A stretch of 64,000 nucleotides of DNA, taken from positions 1,984,001-2,048,000 of the forward strand of contig NZ_CP049362.1 in assembly GCF_019343455.1 (NCBI RefSeq), in the 5' to 3' direction. Positions within the stretch are counted from its first letter, which is position 1, and every line of letters begins with the position of its first letter. The stretch is from Alcaligenes ammonioxydans. Its GTDB lineage: Bacteria > Pseudomonadota > Gammaproteobacteria > Burkholderiales > Burkholderiaceae_B. Below, piece after piece: positions 31,605 to 40,376 of this stretch. Under the pieces are notes generated by a model. The model ran no database searches and was not told where the DNA came from. It saw only the letters and a program-made list of their open reading frames with translations. Both the position numbers and the translations under genes were made by a program.

Positions 31605-34600
31605 CCCGCAAGGCCTGGGCAATCTGCCTGGCCACGATGCGGGCTTGTTCGCGGCTGTCATAAACCGGGCTTTGCACCCGGTACAGATCTTTGCGTCCCG
31701 GACGAGGCAAGGGAATCTGCACGGCGTCAATCCCCAGCGCATCCAATTGCTCAACGGCAGCGCGGGGATCGGCAAACACCCCCACCTGAACACGCCAGCC
31801 CTGCTGCGACCGCTCCTGAGCCGGCGTCGCTAATGAGGCCGCCACTTGCTCGGGCGCAGGTTTGGCGGCCCGTTTTGAAGCGGGCTGAACAGCCTGCTTT
31901 TGCGGTGCCGGTGCAGTCGGGGCCGAATCGGGCGGCAATGGTCCCTCCTCCTGAAACACCGTTACTGGCGAACGCCAGCACTGGGTCACAATGCGCTCGG
32001 GCACCAGATCCTGCGTCCAGCTCGGTTGCGCCATCGGACTGCTCACGCCGGACTGCGCCTCGCGCAGGGTCAGCAATTGCTCGTTGATCTGAGCCTGTCG
32101 GGCCTGAATGCGATGCAACTGGTTCACGTTATCCACCAGATTACGTTGCCCCTGCAAACGCCAGTTCAAGACCAGCCACTGTACGCCGGCATCGATCAGA
32201 CGCTCTTCTTGCTGCGGGAAGTCGCTGGCCTGGAAACGGTGCTCACCACTGCTGAACTCGTGCAAAAAGTCGATAAAGCCTTCTGCGCCCGGATAGACCC
32301 GCTCCAGCACAAAGCCTGGAAACTGAATCTGCAGCACTGCATCACCACACTGCCCCTGTGCCCATGCAAAGGTAGCCCTGGAGGGGAAGTTGAAGTTATC
32401 CAGCCGCGTCACACCGCTGGCACATTGCAAACTCAGGCGGGTGCGTTGAGGCAATTGACGCGCCCCGGTGTTGAGCAGCGGCGGCTCGGCATCGATCACA
32501 ACGGCAGCGGCCAAGGACTGAACCGCTTTGGCCTGTTTATCCAGCTCAGCCAGCTCCTGCTGCAAGGTTTCGATCTGGCTACCGCGCACACGCGCCGCCT
32601 GTTCATCGTGCAGGCGCGTTTCGGCATGCGCCACCTGCCGCGCCTGAACGGCGTTCGCGTAGGCATAGAACTGCCCACTAAGCGGCATGCTCTGCCCCAG
32701 CGCACTGCGCGGTCCGTAACTTTGCGCATCACGGCTCACAAAGTAGCGCAAATCACCCTGCAAGAACTGAGGCACGGTGCCACGATCACCGTACAACAGT
32801 TCATAGGCCAGGACGGGACTGCGCACACCCTGTACCACACTCAAGACCGAAGCGGCCCATTGATCCTGCAAACCGCAGGCGGTGCGCCGGGCGGTGTAAT
32901 CCAGCACCAAGGCCAGCGGTCCACGCATCAGAGTCCACACGGCATCCTCACGGGCTGTATCGCGCTGCAACTGGGTGCGCAAGTCATCCAGACTGTGTTG
33001 GGCATCGTGCAGCAACGACTCTTGCACTTGCGGGTCCTGTCCAAACCCCCAGGTCTGGCGTGCCAGTTCCTGCGCGCTGCCCGGCCCCTGCAACAAGCGC
33101 TTGATCGCATCGGCAAGTTGAGTCTGATAGGCACGCAACGGCGCAATGCCCGCCAGACTGGCGCTGACGCCCTGCACGCTTTGTGTCAACGACTCCCCCT
33201 GCTGCACCGAGCGCAGCCCCACATGCCCCAGTGCATTGACGCGTTGAGCCTGATCCAGCCAGCCTGCCAGACCCTCCTGGGCGGGGGCCTGACGGGCGGC
33301 CAGACGCAGTTGCTGCAACGTCAGCATGCTAGCCACCCAAGCCGGGCGTTCTCCGGCAGGCACCTGCTGAAACAGCCCATCGACCGCTTCAAAAAGACGG
33401 GCATAGGGATCAGCCACTGAAAACAGACTGCTGATGGCGCCATCCCAATCCGATTCGGTCTGCAAATAAAAACGGGCATCGTTAAAGCGCACAATGAAGC
33501 GATACCAGGCGTCGTAGGACAGTTGCCGGAAACCCTGTTCCAGCACATCACTTTGCCCCATCCAGAAACTGCGCTCACCCGAGGCTTCGGCCAGCTCCTG
33601 GACAAAACCCGAGATCGCTGCCGTACCGGTCTGCGTCAAACCGGCAGCGATCACAGGCGCCCTAGCATCGGGCCGGACACTCCAGAAATCCGCCAGCGTA
33701 ATCGGGCGGATGCTGTTTTGAAAATCCGCCCAGGCCAGCAACCAGGAGGGCGAGCGAGCACGCAAGCCCAACTGGCGCAGCGCAGCCTGCAACGCATCCA
33801 GCTCCCCTTGCAGTTGAACCCGCTCGGGGGACCAGCGCAGATAATCCACATATTGTTGACCAAGCAGCACACCCGTCTGCAGACCGACTTGCCGGGAGGC
33901 CGAGTCGCCATACAAGGTCGCCAGCTCCATGCCCGGCAAAGGCCGACCTTCAAGCGGGCTGCCGCGTAACTGGCCGGCCACCAGATTGATGCGACGCACC
34001 AAATACTGACTCCAGGCAGCCACTTCTGTCTCGCTGCCGCTACGACTGACGCGTGGCAGATCCTGCACAATCAATGGGTCCAGAAACGCCTGCAGGATTT
34101 CGCGCCGGAACGCATCCACAAAACGTTGCTGGTAAAACTGCTGTACCTGGCGCACATGGCCCTGAAACGGCAACCAGGCCTGGATGCCGTGATTGGCGCT
34201 GTCCAGCCTGCCAATGGCACTGCGCCAGATATTGAGCGACTGCACATCTTCGTCCAGCGCACCCTTTTGCATGCGTGTTTCGAGCTGCTGCAACGGTTGG
34301 GCCGCAAAGGCTTGCAAACTCGAGCGGGCACGTTCACTGGAGTAAAACAAGCCGCCTGCCAGCGCACCACACAAGAGCAGCCAGGCCAGAACCAGAGAAT
34401 GACGCAACACACGGCGCCAGGGCGACCAGCGGTCGAAGACTTGCCAGCCATACCGGCAAGACGGCAGGATGCGATCGAGCACGTCGCGGGCAAAGGCAAT
34501 GCCTTCACGAGTTTGATGCGGAGTGCGCACCTGCCAGTACAGGCCACGCAATAAAGGGGTGGCCGAATACGGCGTGGCCTCGAAAGCCGGGGCCAGCAAG

Positions 34601-35565
34601 TCTTGCAGGATGGCTTGTTGTGCCGCGATACGTTCGGGCAATTCAAACACCGGCGCAGGCTGCACTCCATGCTGACCGAGTACAATCCGCAATTGCGCCA
34701 TTCGTCGCCCCACGGACTCGAACGCCTGCGCCAGAAACTGCAGCGAGCCCTGCTCGGCCCCTTGTCCGCCCACCATATAGCCCAGCGCCTGATCGTAGAC
34801 CTCGGGCGGCAATTGCTGCAGCCAGGCAGACAGACCGGGAACCTTCTCGCCCCCTTGCAACATCAGCCAGACAGGAATGCGCGCCTGAAAAACACGCGCC
34901 AAGGCATCATGGCGAGCCCGCATCTGCTTGCCCGCCGCCTGCAACTGTTCCTGATTGGCCTGCAATAGCCAGGACAAGTCGATATTGAAAACCAAGCCGT
35001 TAAGCGGCTCGCGTCGGCGCGTGCGCATCAGTTGGTGCAACAGACGCGACCATGCCGCTTCTTGGGCCGTGTGCTCATCCGCGCCGAGCACCGGCCCAGC
35101 CCACACCATGACACTGGCTTTCATGAAAAACCAGCCCAAGCCCTGATCCAGGCCTGGCCCCGCTGCGGGCAGCGATTGCACCGCGAGCCGGGCATAATCG
35201 TCCTGAGTCTGGCAAGGTCCAACATCCAGGCTCAGCATCCAGGGCAAGGCATACAACGATGAACGCCGTCCCCCCAGTCGTGCCTGACGCAGCACCTGCA
35301 AGCCGGCTCCCCATTGGGCGTCAAACGCGGCATGCTGGCTGCCCGCCACACGCGGCATGTCCCGCGCCAGACGCCGGCGCAAACGCCACGCCAGCCAGCG
35401 CCGACGCAGCCCCGCAGCCAGCCAGATCAGCAACAGCGCGACCAGCACCAGCGTTGGCAAGGCCCACAGCGGCCAGCCCTTGTGCATCACATACAACCAG
35501 GCCAGCCCCGTCAGCACGAGCAGCAGCGCCAAGAAGCCCAGCACACGCAAACTTCGTTTCAACAT
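31573..35565 (-). CDS. tssM: TssM (IcmF-like) membrane-complex protein with C-terminal SPOR domain
   Basis: This 1330-aa inner-membrane component of the T6SS trans-envelope complex has two N-terminal membrane helices (about 8-50), a third near 395-415, and a large periplasmic part. Where functional TssM proteins carry the Walker A after LPW, this one has LPWMLSLDVGPCQTQDD (107-123) with no GK[ST]. The expected Walker B is VMVWAGPVL, without Asp. The C-terminal 75 residues (WRVQVGVFADPRAAV, LYRVQSPVYDSREQA) form a SPOR domain that in other proteins binds denuded peptidoglycan. The gene is intact and starts one base after tssL. Confidence 0.9.
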   Translation of the reverse strand: MLKRSLRVLGFLALLLVLTGLAWLYVMHKGWPLWALPTLVLVALLLIWLAAGLRRRWLAWRLRRRLARDMPRVAGSQHAAFDAQWGAGLQVLRQARLGGRRSSLYALPWMLSLDVGPCQTQDDYARLAVQSLPAAGPGLDQGLGWFFMKASVMVWAGPVLGADEHTAQEAAWSRLLHQLMRTRRREPLNGLVFNIDLSWLLQANQEQLQAAGKQMRARHDALARVFQARIPVWLMLQGGEKVPGLSAWLQQLPPEVYDQALGYMVGGQGAEQGSLQFLAQAFESVGRRMAQLRIVLGQHGVQPAPVFELPERIAAQQAILQDLLAPAFEATPYSATPLLRGLYWQVRTPHQTREGIAFARDVLDRILPSCRYGWQVFDRWSPWRRVLRHSLVLAWLLLCGALAGGLFYSSERARSSLQAFAAQPLQQLETRMQKGALDEDVQSLNIWRSAIGRLDSANHGIQAWLPFQGHVRQVQQFYQQRFVDAFRREILQAFLDPLIVQDLPRVSRSGSETEVAAWSQYLVRRINLVAGQLRGSPLEGRPLPGMELATLYGDSASRQVGLQTGVLLGQQYVDYLRWSPERVQLQGELDALQAALRQLGLRARSPSWLLAWADFQNSIRPITLADFWSVRPDARAPVIAAGLTQTGTAAISGFVQELAEASGERSFWMGQSDVLEQGFRQLSYDAWYRFIVRFNDARFYLQTESDWDGAISSLFSVADPYARLFEAVDGLFQQVPAGERPAWVASMLTLQQLRLAARQAPAQEGLAGWLDQAQRVNALGHVGLRSVQQGESLTQSVQGVSASLAGIAPLRAYQTQLADAIKRLLQGPGSAQELARQTWGFGQDPQVQESLLHDAQHSLDDLRTQLQRDTAREDAVWTLMRGPLALVLDYTARRTACGLQDQWAASVLSVVQGVRSPVLAYELLYGDRGTVPQFLQGDLRYFVSRDAQSYGPRSALGQSMPLSGQFYAYANAVQARQVAHAETRLHDEQAARVRGSQIETLQQELAELDKQAKAVQSLAAAVVIDAEPPLLNTGARQLPQRTRLSLQCASGVTRLDNFNFPSRATFAWAQGQCGDAVLQIQFPGFVLERVYPGAEGFIDFLHEFSSGEHRFQASDFPQQEERLIDAGVQWLVLNWRLQGQRNLVDNVNQLHRIQARQAQINEQLLTLREAQSGVSSPMAQPSWTQDLVPERIVTQCWRSPVTVFQEEGPLPPDSAPTAPAPQKQAVQPASKRAAKPAPEQVAASLATPAQERSQQGWRVQVGVFADPRAAVEQLDALGIDAVQIPLPRPGRKDLYRVQSPVYDSREQARIVARQIAQALRVNPELVPGDR

Positions 35566-35566
35566 A

Positions 35567-36259
35567 TCAATGGTCCATCAACAAAGCGCTGGCCAGATTG
35601 GCCAGTGAGTGATCCAGATACAGATACAGCACCAGCACCAGCAGCAAGGGTGCCAGCAGCAGCGTCACCGTGTATCCACTGGGCCGCCCCGTCAATCGCC
35701 CGGCTGGCCGCGGGGGCGTGGCCTGTCCGGTACCCGACTGCGGAAACAGCGCCTGTCCCGCCGCAAAACCCGGCATGCCCTGCTCATGACGTATCTGCTC
35801 GAGCAACTGCACTCGCCAGGACTCAAACTCACCGGGCGCGCGCGCCGCATATTCACCCTGGAATCCGGCAACCAGCACCAGGCCGTACACCTCACGCACC
35901 TGCGTGGCATTCTCGGGCAGGGCCTGCAGCCGTTGATAAAACTCGCTGCCAGCGCGCGTGGTGGCAAAGTAATGACGCTGCAACGGCGTCAAACGCCAGT
36001 GTCCGGCTCCGGGCCAGGGACTGGTCATGGCCGCCTCGTCAATCCAGGCCACAATGGCAAACAGGGCGGCGCCGACCTCGGCCTGTTCATAGCCGCGCTC
36101 ACGGGCGCGCGCGCAGGCCTGATCCAGCGCCTCGATCAACGCCGCACCGCTTTGGGCTGAATCGGCTTCCTGAGAAAAGTGAGTACGCGCCTGACGCATG
36201 ACCGTCAAAAAGAAAGAAGCCAGGCTACTGTCCTGTATCACGGGCATCGCGCTCACCAT
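35567..36259 (-). CDS. tssL: TssL (DotU-like) T6SS membrane protein
   Basis: This 230-aa protein has a cytoplasmic helical DotU domain (LIEALDQACARARERGYEQAEV cut at AALFAIVAWIDEAAMTSPW; FYQRLQALPEN; VYGLVLVAGFQGEYA) and a single C-terminal membrane helix (TVTLLLAPLLLVLVLYLYL). It forms the inner-membrane complex with TssM and docks the baseplate. No peptidoglycan-binding domain is fused to it; the SPOR domain on TssM may substitute. The start overlaps the tssK stop. Confidence 0.9.
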   Translation of the reverse strand: MVSAMPVIQDSSLASFFLTVMRQARTHFSQEADSAQSGAALIEALDQACARARERGYEQAEVGAALFAIVAWIDEAAMTSPWPGAGHWRLTPLQRHYFATTRAGSEFYQRLQALPENATQVREVYGLVLVAGFQGEYAARAPGEFESWRVQLLEQIRHEQGMPGFAAGQALFPQSGTGQATPPRPAGRLTGRPSGYTVTLLLAPLLLVLVLYLYLDHSLANLASALLMDH

Positions 36260-37649
36260 TTGCTGACAATCAGTTCAATCTGCAGGTTCTCGGGCGCGCC
36301 CAGCGCAACCAAGGACACTGCGCGTGTCTGCTCCAGTGCCGCCCAGCCCGGCGACATGGGATCGATGTAGCAGTACAAGGCTCCCGGACGACGAGGAATG
36401 CCGCGTGGCGGTTCGGCCAGTTTGAGCAGCTCGACCCCTCCCAGCGAATGGGTCACCATCAATTCAACCTGATCGGGAGCACACAGCTTGAAGTCGCCCG
36501 CCAGCGATTGCAAACGCTCTTGCTGCTCGACTCCGGCATAGGCCACCAGGTGATAGCGTTGCCGAGCGGCAAAAAACGCGTCCGGCAGCTCAGCCTCGTA
36601 CAAGCCTGCGCTGGCGCCAACAGGCTGCAAACGGATCAGCAATTCAGGAGCCGCAACAATTTCATTGAGCAAGGCGCTGATCAGGGTGCTCATGGCGTGA
36701 AACCCCGCTGCCAGATCTTCGTGCTGATACGGCGGGGCCAGCACCTTGCCGTCCCGGGTCTCGCCCATCATGTCGTAGCGTTCCGAGAACGTGGACAGCT
36801 CGCCGACCAACTGCCGCAACAAGCCGTAGACCTGCCAGGGATGCGTCTGCGGAGCCTCCAGCACATGATTGAGCATGGGGCCATAACGATTGAGCACCTG
36901 CAAAGCCACCAGCAAGCTCAGGTGGTTACCGTCCAGATCCTCCGTCCTGCCCAAGCCGCCAGGTTTAAAGACTTCCAGCTGCCGTGCGCGTCCGGTCAGC
37001 TCGTCGCGGATGCGTCGTATCGTCTCGATCAGCCAGGGACTGGCCGACAAATTCAGGCTGGGGGGATGTACTGGCGCTGCAAGCGCGCCTGATCCCCGTC
37101 CTGCTCCAGCCGCGCCACAGCCAGCAGTTCATAGTGACCCAGCTGAGGCAATTCCTCGTCCCAGAACACGCGCAAGACGTAATTCATCAAGTCCAGTTGC
37201 CCCTCAGGGCCCTGCGCGTAATCATCCGCCACCGTGACCGGATCGGCAGCCGCCACCATGCGCGTGCTCACCGTCTGAGCCTGGCCCGGATCGTCAACCA
37301 CACTCACATTTGCCTGGCCAGGCATCATGCGCCGCAGTCCAAGGTACACCGTACGGCCAGTGGCCAGATCCGCCAGTTCAAAACCGCGCGACTCAATCAC
37401 GGCATTGCCGGGATACTGAATGAAACTGCCGTCGCGCAGCCGCGCTGTTAAGGCCAGCACCCTGAAATCCAGCGTCTGCAATGCCGCCTCGTCCAACTCC
37501 AGTTGCAGCACACCCCATGGGTACGGCTGAGTCTGGGCCATGAATAAAGCCAGACGCTGGTAGAACAGATTGTCGTTATGCTGGAAATGCTGGGGCTGCA
37601 AAAACAGACCCTGGTGCCAGAAGATCGGTTGCAAAGGATGAACGCTCAT
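36253..37649 (-). pseudogene. tssK: TssK baseplate adaptor, split by a frameshift
   Basis: The first frame (37649-37053) starts MSVHPLQPIFWHQGLFLQPQHF and ends after RQYIPPA. The second frame (to 36253) resumes LSASPWLIETIRRI, the exact continuation expected in TssK. They join at a G6 run (37060-37065, + strand); one more base gives IPPSLNLSASPW and a 465-aa protein of normal size. TssK links the baseplate to the membrane complex and is essential, so either the locus is inactive, the sequence has an error, or the tract slips. The start follows tssJ by 7 bp. Confidence 0.85.
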
Positions 37650-37656
37650 GAAATCT

Positions 37657-38298
37657 CTATGGGTGTTGGTGACCGACGGGCCAGGGGCCCGCTGCCGGCA
37701 AGGTGGCCGGGGGCGGAATGACAGTATCAGTCTGACTCTCGATGATGGCTTGCGGGCCCAGCCGCAGACGAATGCGCAACGGCTCGGGCCGGGCCTCGTA
37801 CTCACGGAACATCAGGCCATGGCTGTCAAGCTTGGCGCCAAACTGATAAAGACGGGTGCTGCGGGCGGGGTCCAGGTGCTGATAGCCCAGCGCGACGGCG
37901 ACGTAACGGGCCTTGTCCATGCGTGCCAGCCGGATGCGCCGCTTGACGCCCGGCTCGATAAAAATACGATCCAGACTGAGCAAACCCGTCGGCGCGCTAT
38001 CGGCCATCAACAGACTGGAGAGCTGATCGGGCCTGCTTGAATACGGCTCAAACACTGAGGGTTCGACCATCTGCGCCACCACCATCAGCACCGTATGCGC
38101 CTGCCCTCCCCAGGTGTTCAACTGTGGGTCGGCATTGACCTCCAGCACCAGCGCATCACGCTCGTACTCCCACTGCAGATCCTTCAAGGCCTCGTCCTTG
38201 GACTTGGTCTTGAACATGCCGCAGCCGGTCAACACCAGTGCGGCCAGCAAGACCAGCGCGGCGCGGCGACCCATACGAACACTATGACTGTGCCTCAT
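37657..38298 (-). CDS. tssJ: TssJ outer-membrane lipoprotein
   Basis: This 213-aa protein has a signal peptide ending in lipobox LTGC (Cys26) and a beta-sandwich of the TssJ type (LVLEVNADPQLNTWGGQAHTV cut here; VVAQMVEPSVFEPY; LARMDKARYVAVALGYQ). It anchors the TssLM complex to the outer membrane. The Pro-rich tail is unusual but short. It lies 3 bp downstream of the DUF4150 gene and upstream of tssK. Confidence 0.88.
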   Translation of the reverse strand: MRHSHSVRMGRRAALVLLAALVLTGCGMFKTKSKDEALKDLQWEYERDALVLEVNADPQLNTWGGQAHTVLMVVAQMVEPSVFEPYSSRPDQLSSLLMADSAPTGLLSLDRIFIEPGVKRRIRLARMDKARYVAVALGYQHLDPARSTRLYQFGAKLDSHGLMFREYEARPEPLRIRLRLGPQAIIESQTDTVIPPPATLPAAGPWPVGHQHP

Positions 38299-38300
38299 CC

Positions 38301-38705
38301 TCAGCTCCCCACCATCACCGTACTTTGACTAGGGCTGATCACCGTCCCGACCGAATTGACCGGCATGCCGTTGTGGCCCGTCATGCAGCCCATCCGCACA
38401 GCCGGTTTGCCACCCACCATCACCGTCATGCTGCCGTTCATGAACTGCACTTCACCTTTGATTCGATTGCTGGCTACGCCGCCGACGGTGCCAACCTCAT
38501 CACCGCTGCTCATCATGATTTTGCTGGCCTGATTCAAAGCCGGCATATTGACCACCAGCACATTGCGCACCAAGCCCGAGGGCTGGGCCATCTGCGTCGT
38601 CGCCAGATTGGGAAAAGGCGTAGGCACGGGACCGGCCGGAGTCGGCACCTTGCACACATCGGGAATTGCATTGGCCTGCGCCCCGCCATTGTTGAGCATG
38701 AACAT
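38301..38705 (-). CDS. PAAR-like DUF4150 protein (T6SS spike tip)
   Basis: This 134-aa protein matches the DUF4150 PAAR-like family: CKVPTPAGPVPTPFPNLA, then GDEVGTVGGVAS and VMVGGKPAVRMGCMTGHNG. Such proteins sharpen the VgrG tip and often carry or recruit effectors. Here there is no toxic C-terminal extension, so an effector would have to be separate. The ATG at 38705 follows AAGGAG. It is flanked by DUF3540 and tssJ. Confidence 0.87.
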   Translation of the reverse strand: MFMLNNGGAQANAIPDVCKVPTPAGPVPTPFPNLATTQMAQPSGLVRNVLVVNMPALNQASKIMMSSGDEVGTVGGVASNRIKGEVQFMNGSMTVMVGGKPAVRMGCMTGHNGMPVNSVGTVISPSQSTVMVGS

Positions 38706-38734
38706 AAATAAAAATCTCCTTGGCAATACCGGGC

Positions 38735-39406
38735 CTAGCCCAGATGCACCTGCTGGCCGTCCACGACCACACGTTGGGCGCCACGCAGCTCAGCGCTGCG
38801 GGCCCGCACACGCCAATCCCGCTCGATGACCAGCCGCTGAGAGGCAGCCGCATAGTCATCGTGTCCCGCCACACGCGTAACGCGCTGACCAGCATGTAGC
38901 TGGCTCTGGCCATCGACCTGCTGACGCTGGCCGCTATACTCCTGCCGCTGTGCAAAATAGCTGTGCAGGGACTGTCCGGCCAGATGCACGTTCCGGGCCT
39001 GTAACAGATACTGTTCCGCCTGTAGCGCCACATCCGCCCCTTGCAGCACTACGGCCTGCGCCGCTTGAAAATGCAAACCGCCGCCAGTCTGGACACGGAC
39101 GCTGCCAGCACTGCGCACCACGGTATCAGCGGGCAGATGCAGCTGCGCCGTCTGACCGGTGCGCTCCAACACCGCCAGGATGTAGGCCTGCCGCCCATCG
39201 AACGTCAGCAAGACCAGATCGCCTACTTGTGGCTGCAACAGGCAGGAGGCTGCCAGCGGTGCAAAGCAACTGCCCATCGTGCCAAGCACGCCCCAGCGCT
39301 GGCCGGCCTGGACATAGACTTTGGCCGGCACGGTTTGCCACTGAGCGACCTGCGAGGGCTCCTGCGCGATGGACGGCTGCTCAGAACCTGAACTCAGACA
39401 AGACAT
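38735..39406 (-). CDS. DUF3540 T6SS accessory protein
   Basis: This 223-aa beta-rich protein has a VgrG-like OB stretch (LQPQVGDLVLLTFDGRQ) followed by repeats of short strands (VRVQTGGGLHFQA; VVLQGADVALQAEQYLLQA), resembling the gp5 needle of VgrG. DUF3540 genes are regularly found with DUF2169, pentapeptide and DUF4150 genes in this T6SS class and probably build or adapt the spike. The ATG at 39406 gives a correct 6-nt ribosome-site spacing from AAGGAG. Confidence 0.85.
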   Translation of the reverse strand: MSCLSSGSEQPSIAQEPSQVAQWQTVPAKVYVQAGQRWGVLGTMGSCFAPLAASCLLQPQVGDLVLLTFDGRQAYILAVLERTGQTAQLHLPADTVVRSAGSVRVQTGGGLHFQAAQAVVLQGADVALQAEQYLLQARNVHLAGQSLHSYFAQRQEYSGQRQQVDGQSQLHAGQRVTRVAGHDDYAAASQRLVIERDWRVRARSAELRGAQRVVVDGQQVHLG

Positions 39407-39419
39407 CTGCATCTCCTTT

Positions 39420-40376
39420 TTATAGAGCCGACAAAGTCCAGCGCGCGTCGGCACGCCAGCGCTCGGCCTGCAGGCGTGGGATATCGTCACCCTGCAGATC
39501 TTGCTTGTCACAGCCATCCCAGCACACCTGATGCAGATCGGCTCCGTGTACGCGCATGCCTTTGGCCTGCGCGCTGCTCAGATCAGCCCCTTGCAAACGC
39601 GCATAGCTCACATCGGCATATTCCAGACAGGCGCCCGACAGGCAGAGCCCCTGCGCATGCGTATGCCCCAGTCTGGCCTGTGCCAGACGGGCTCCGCGCG
39701 CACTGGCCTGCGGCAAGCGTGCATAATTGAATATGGCCCCCTCCAGACGGGCCCCGTCCAGGCAGGCTCCATCCAGCGTGCTGTAAGCCAGCGACAGAAA
39801 CGGAGCCACAATCTGCGACAGGTCGGCTCGCTCCAGATCACAATGCTCAAACGCACATTGTTCGAAACGGCCTTGTGCCAGATGCGCGTGCGCCAGACTG
39901 GTGCGACGCACCTGAACCTGAAACCACTGCGCGGCCACCGCCTGCAAGCCAGCCGCCTCACAATCCATCCATAAGGCCGGCCCGATTTGCTCGGGCAGGC
40001 GCAAGCCCCTCAGATCGCAGTGTTGCCAGGTCACGCCGTGCATGAGTGCCTGACTAGCCTGCACCTGGCTCAAATTGCACTGCAGCCACCAGCCATCGTC
40101 CAAAGAGGCCGCGCTCAAATCCGCGCCGCTGAAATCGCAGCGCTCAAAGTGCGCCCGGCTCAGTGCGGCCCCGCTCAAGCGCGCCCCCTGGAACTGGCAG
40201 TCGACCAGCACCGCATCCGATAAATCACAGGCGCTCAGATCGGCACCGCGCAGGTTCAATCCGTCCGCCCGCAAACCGTCGAATTTCAAACCACTATATT
40301 GACCGCCGGACAAATCCAGATCTCGAATTGGGCCCTGCTCGATCAGGGCCAGCAACTGCTCTGCACTCAAACTCAT
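39420..40376 (-). CDS. Pentapeptide-repeat protein of the T6SS accessory cluster
   Basis: This 318-aa protein is made almost wholly of pentapeptide repeats of the A(D/N)LxX type (LRGADLSACDLSDAVL; FSGADLSAASLDDG; LQGADLSSAQAKGM), predicting a right-handed quadrilateral beta helix. It begins within the stop of the DUF2169 gene (ATGA overlap). It probably acts with DUF2169, DUF3540 and DUF4150 in loading an effector on the spike; it has no enzymatic motif. Confidence 0.85.
   Translation of the reverse strand: MSLSAEQLLALIEQGPIRDLDLSGGQYSGLKFDGLRADGLNLRGADLSACDLSDAVLVDCQFQGARLSGAALSRAHFERCDFSGADLSAASLDDGWWLQCNLSQVQASQALMHGVTWQHCDLRGLRLPEQIGPALWMDCEAAGLQAVAAQWFQVQVRRTSLAHAHLAQGRFEQCAFEHCDLERADLSQIVAPFLSLAYSTLDGACLDGARLEGAIFNYARLPQASARGARLAQARLGHTHAQGLCLSGACLEYADVSYARLQGADLSSAQAKGMRVHGADLHQVCWDGCDKQDLQGDDIPRLQAERWRADARWTLSAL

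Noticed and set aside
31900-33420. 506-codon + strand frame antisense to tssM, and similar long antisense frames at 43856-44986 and 45044-46435
   Set aside because: High-GC coding regions give long shadow frames; these overlap well-supported tss genes and show no conserved motifs.
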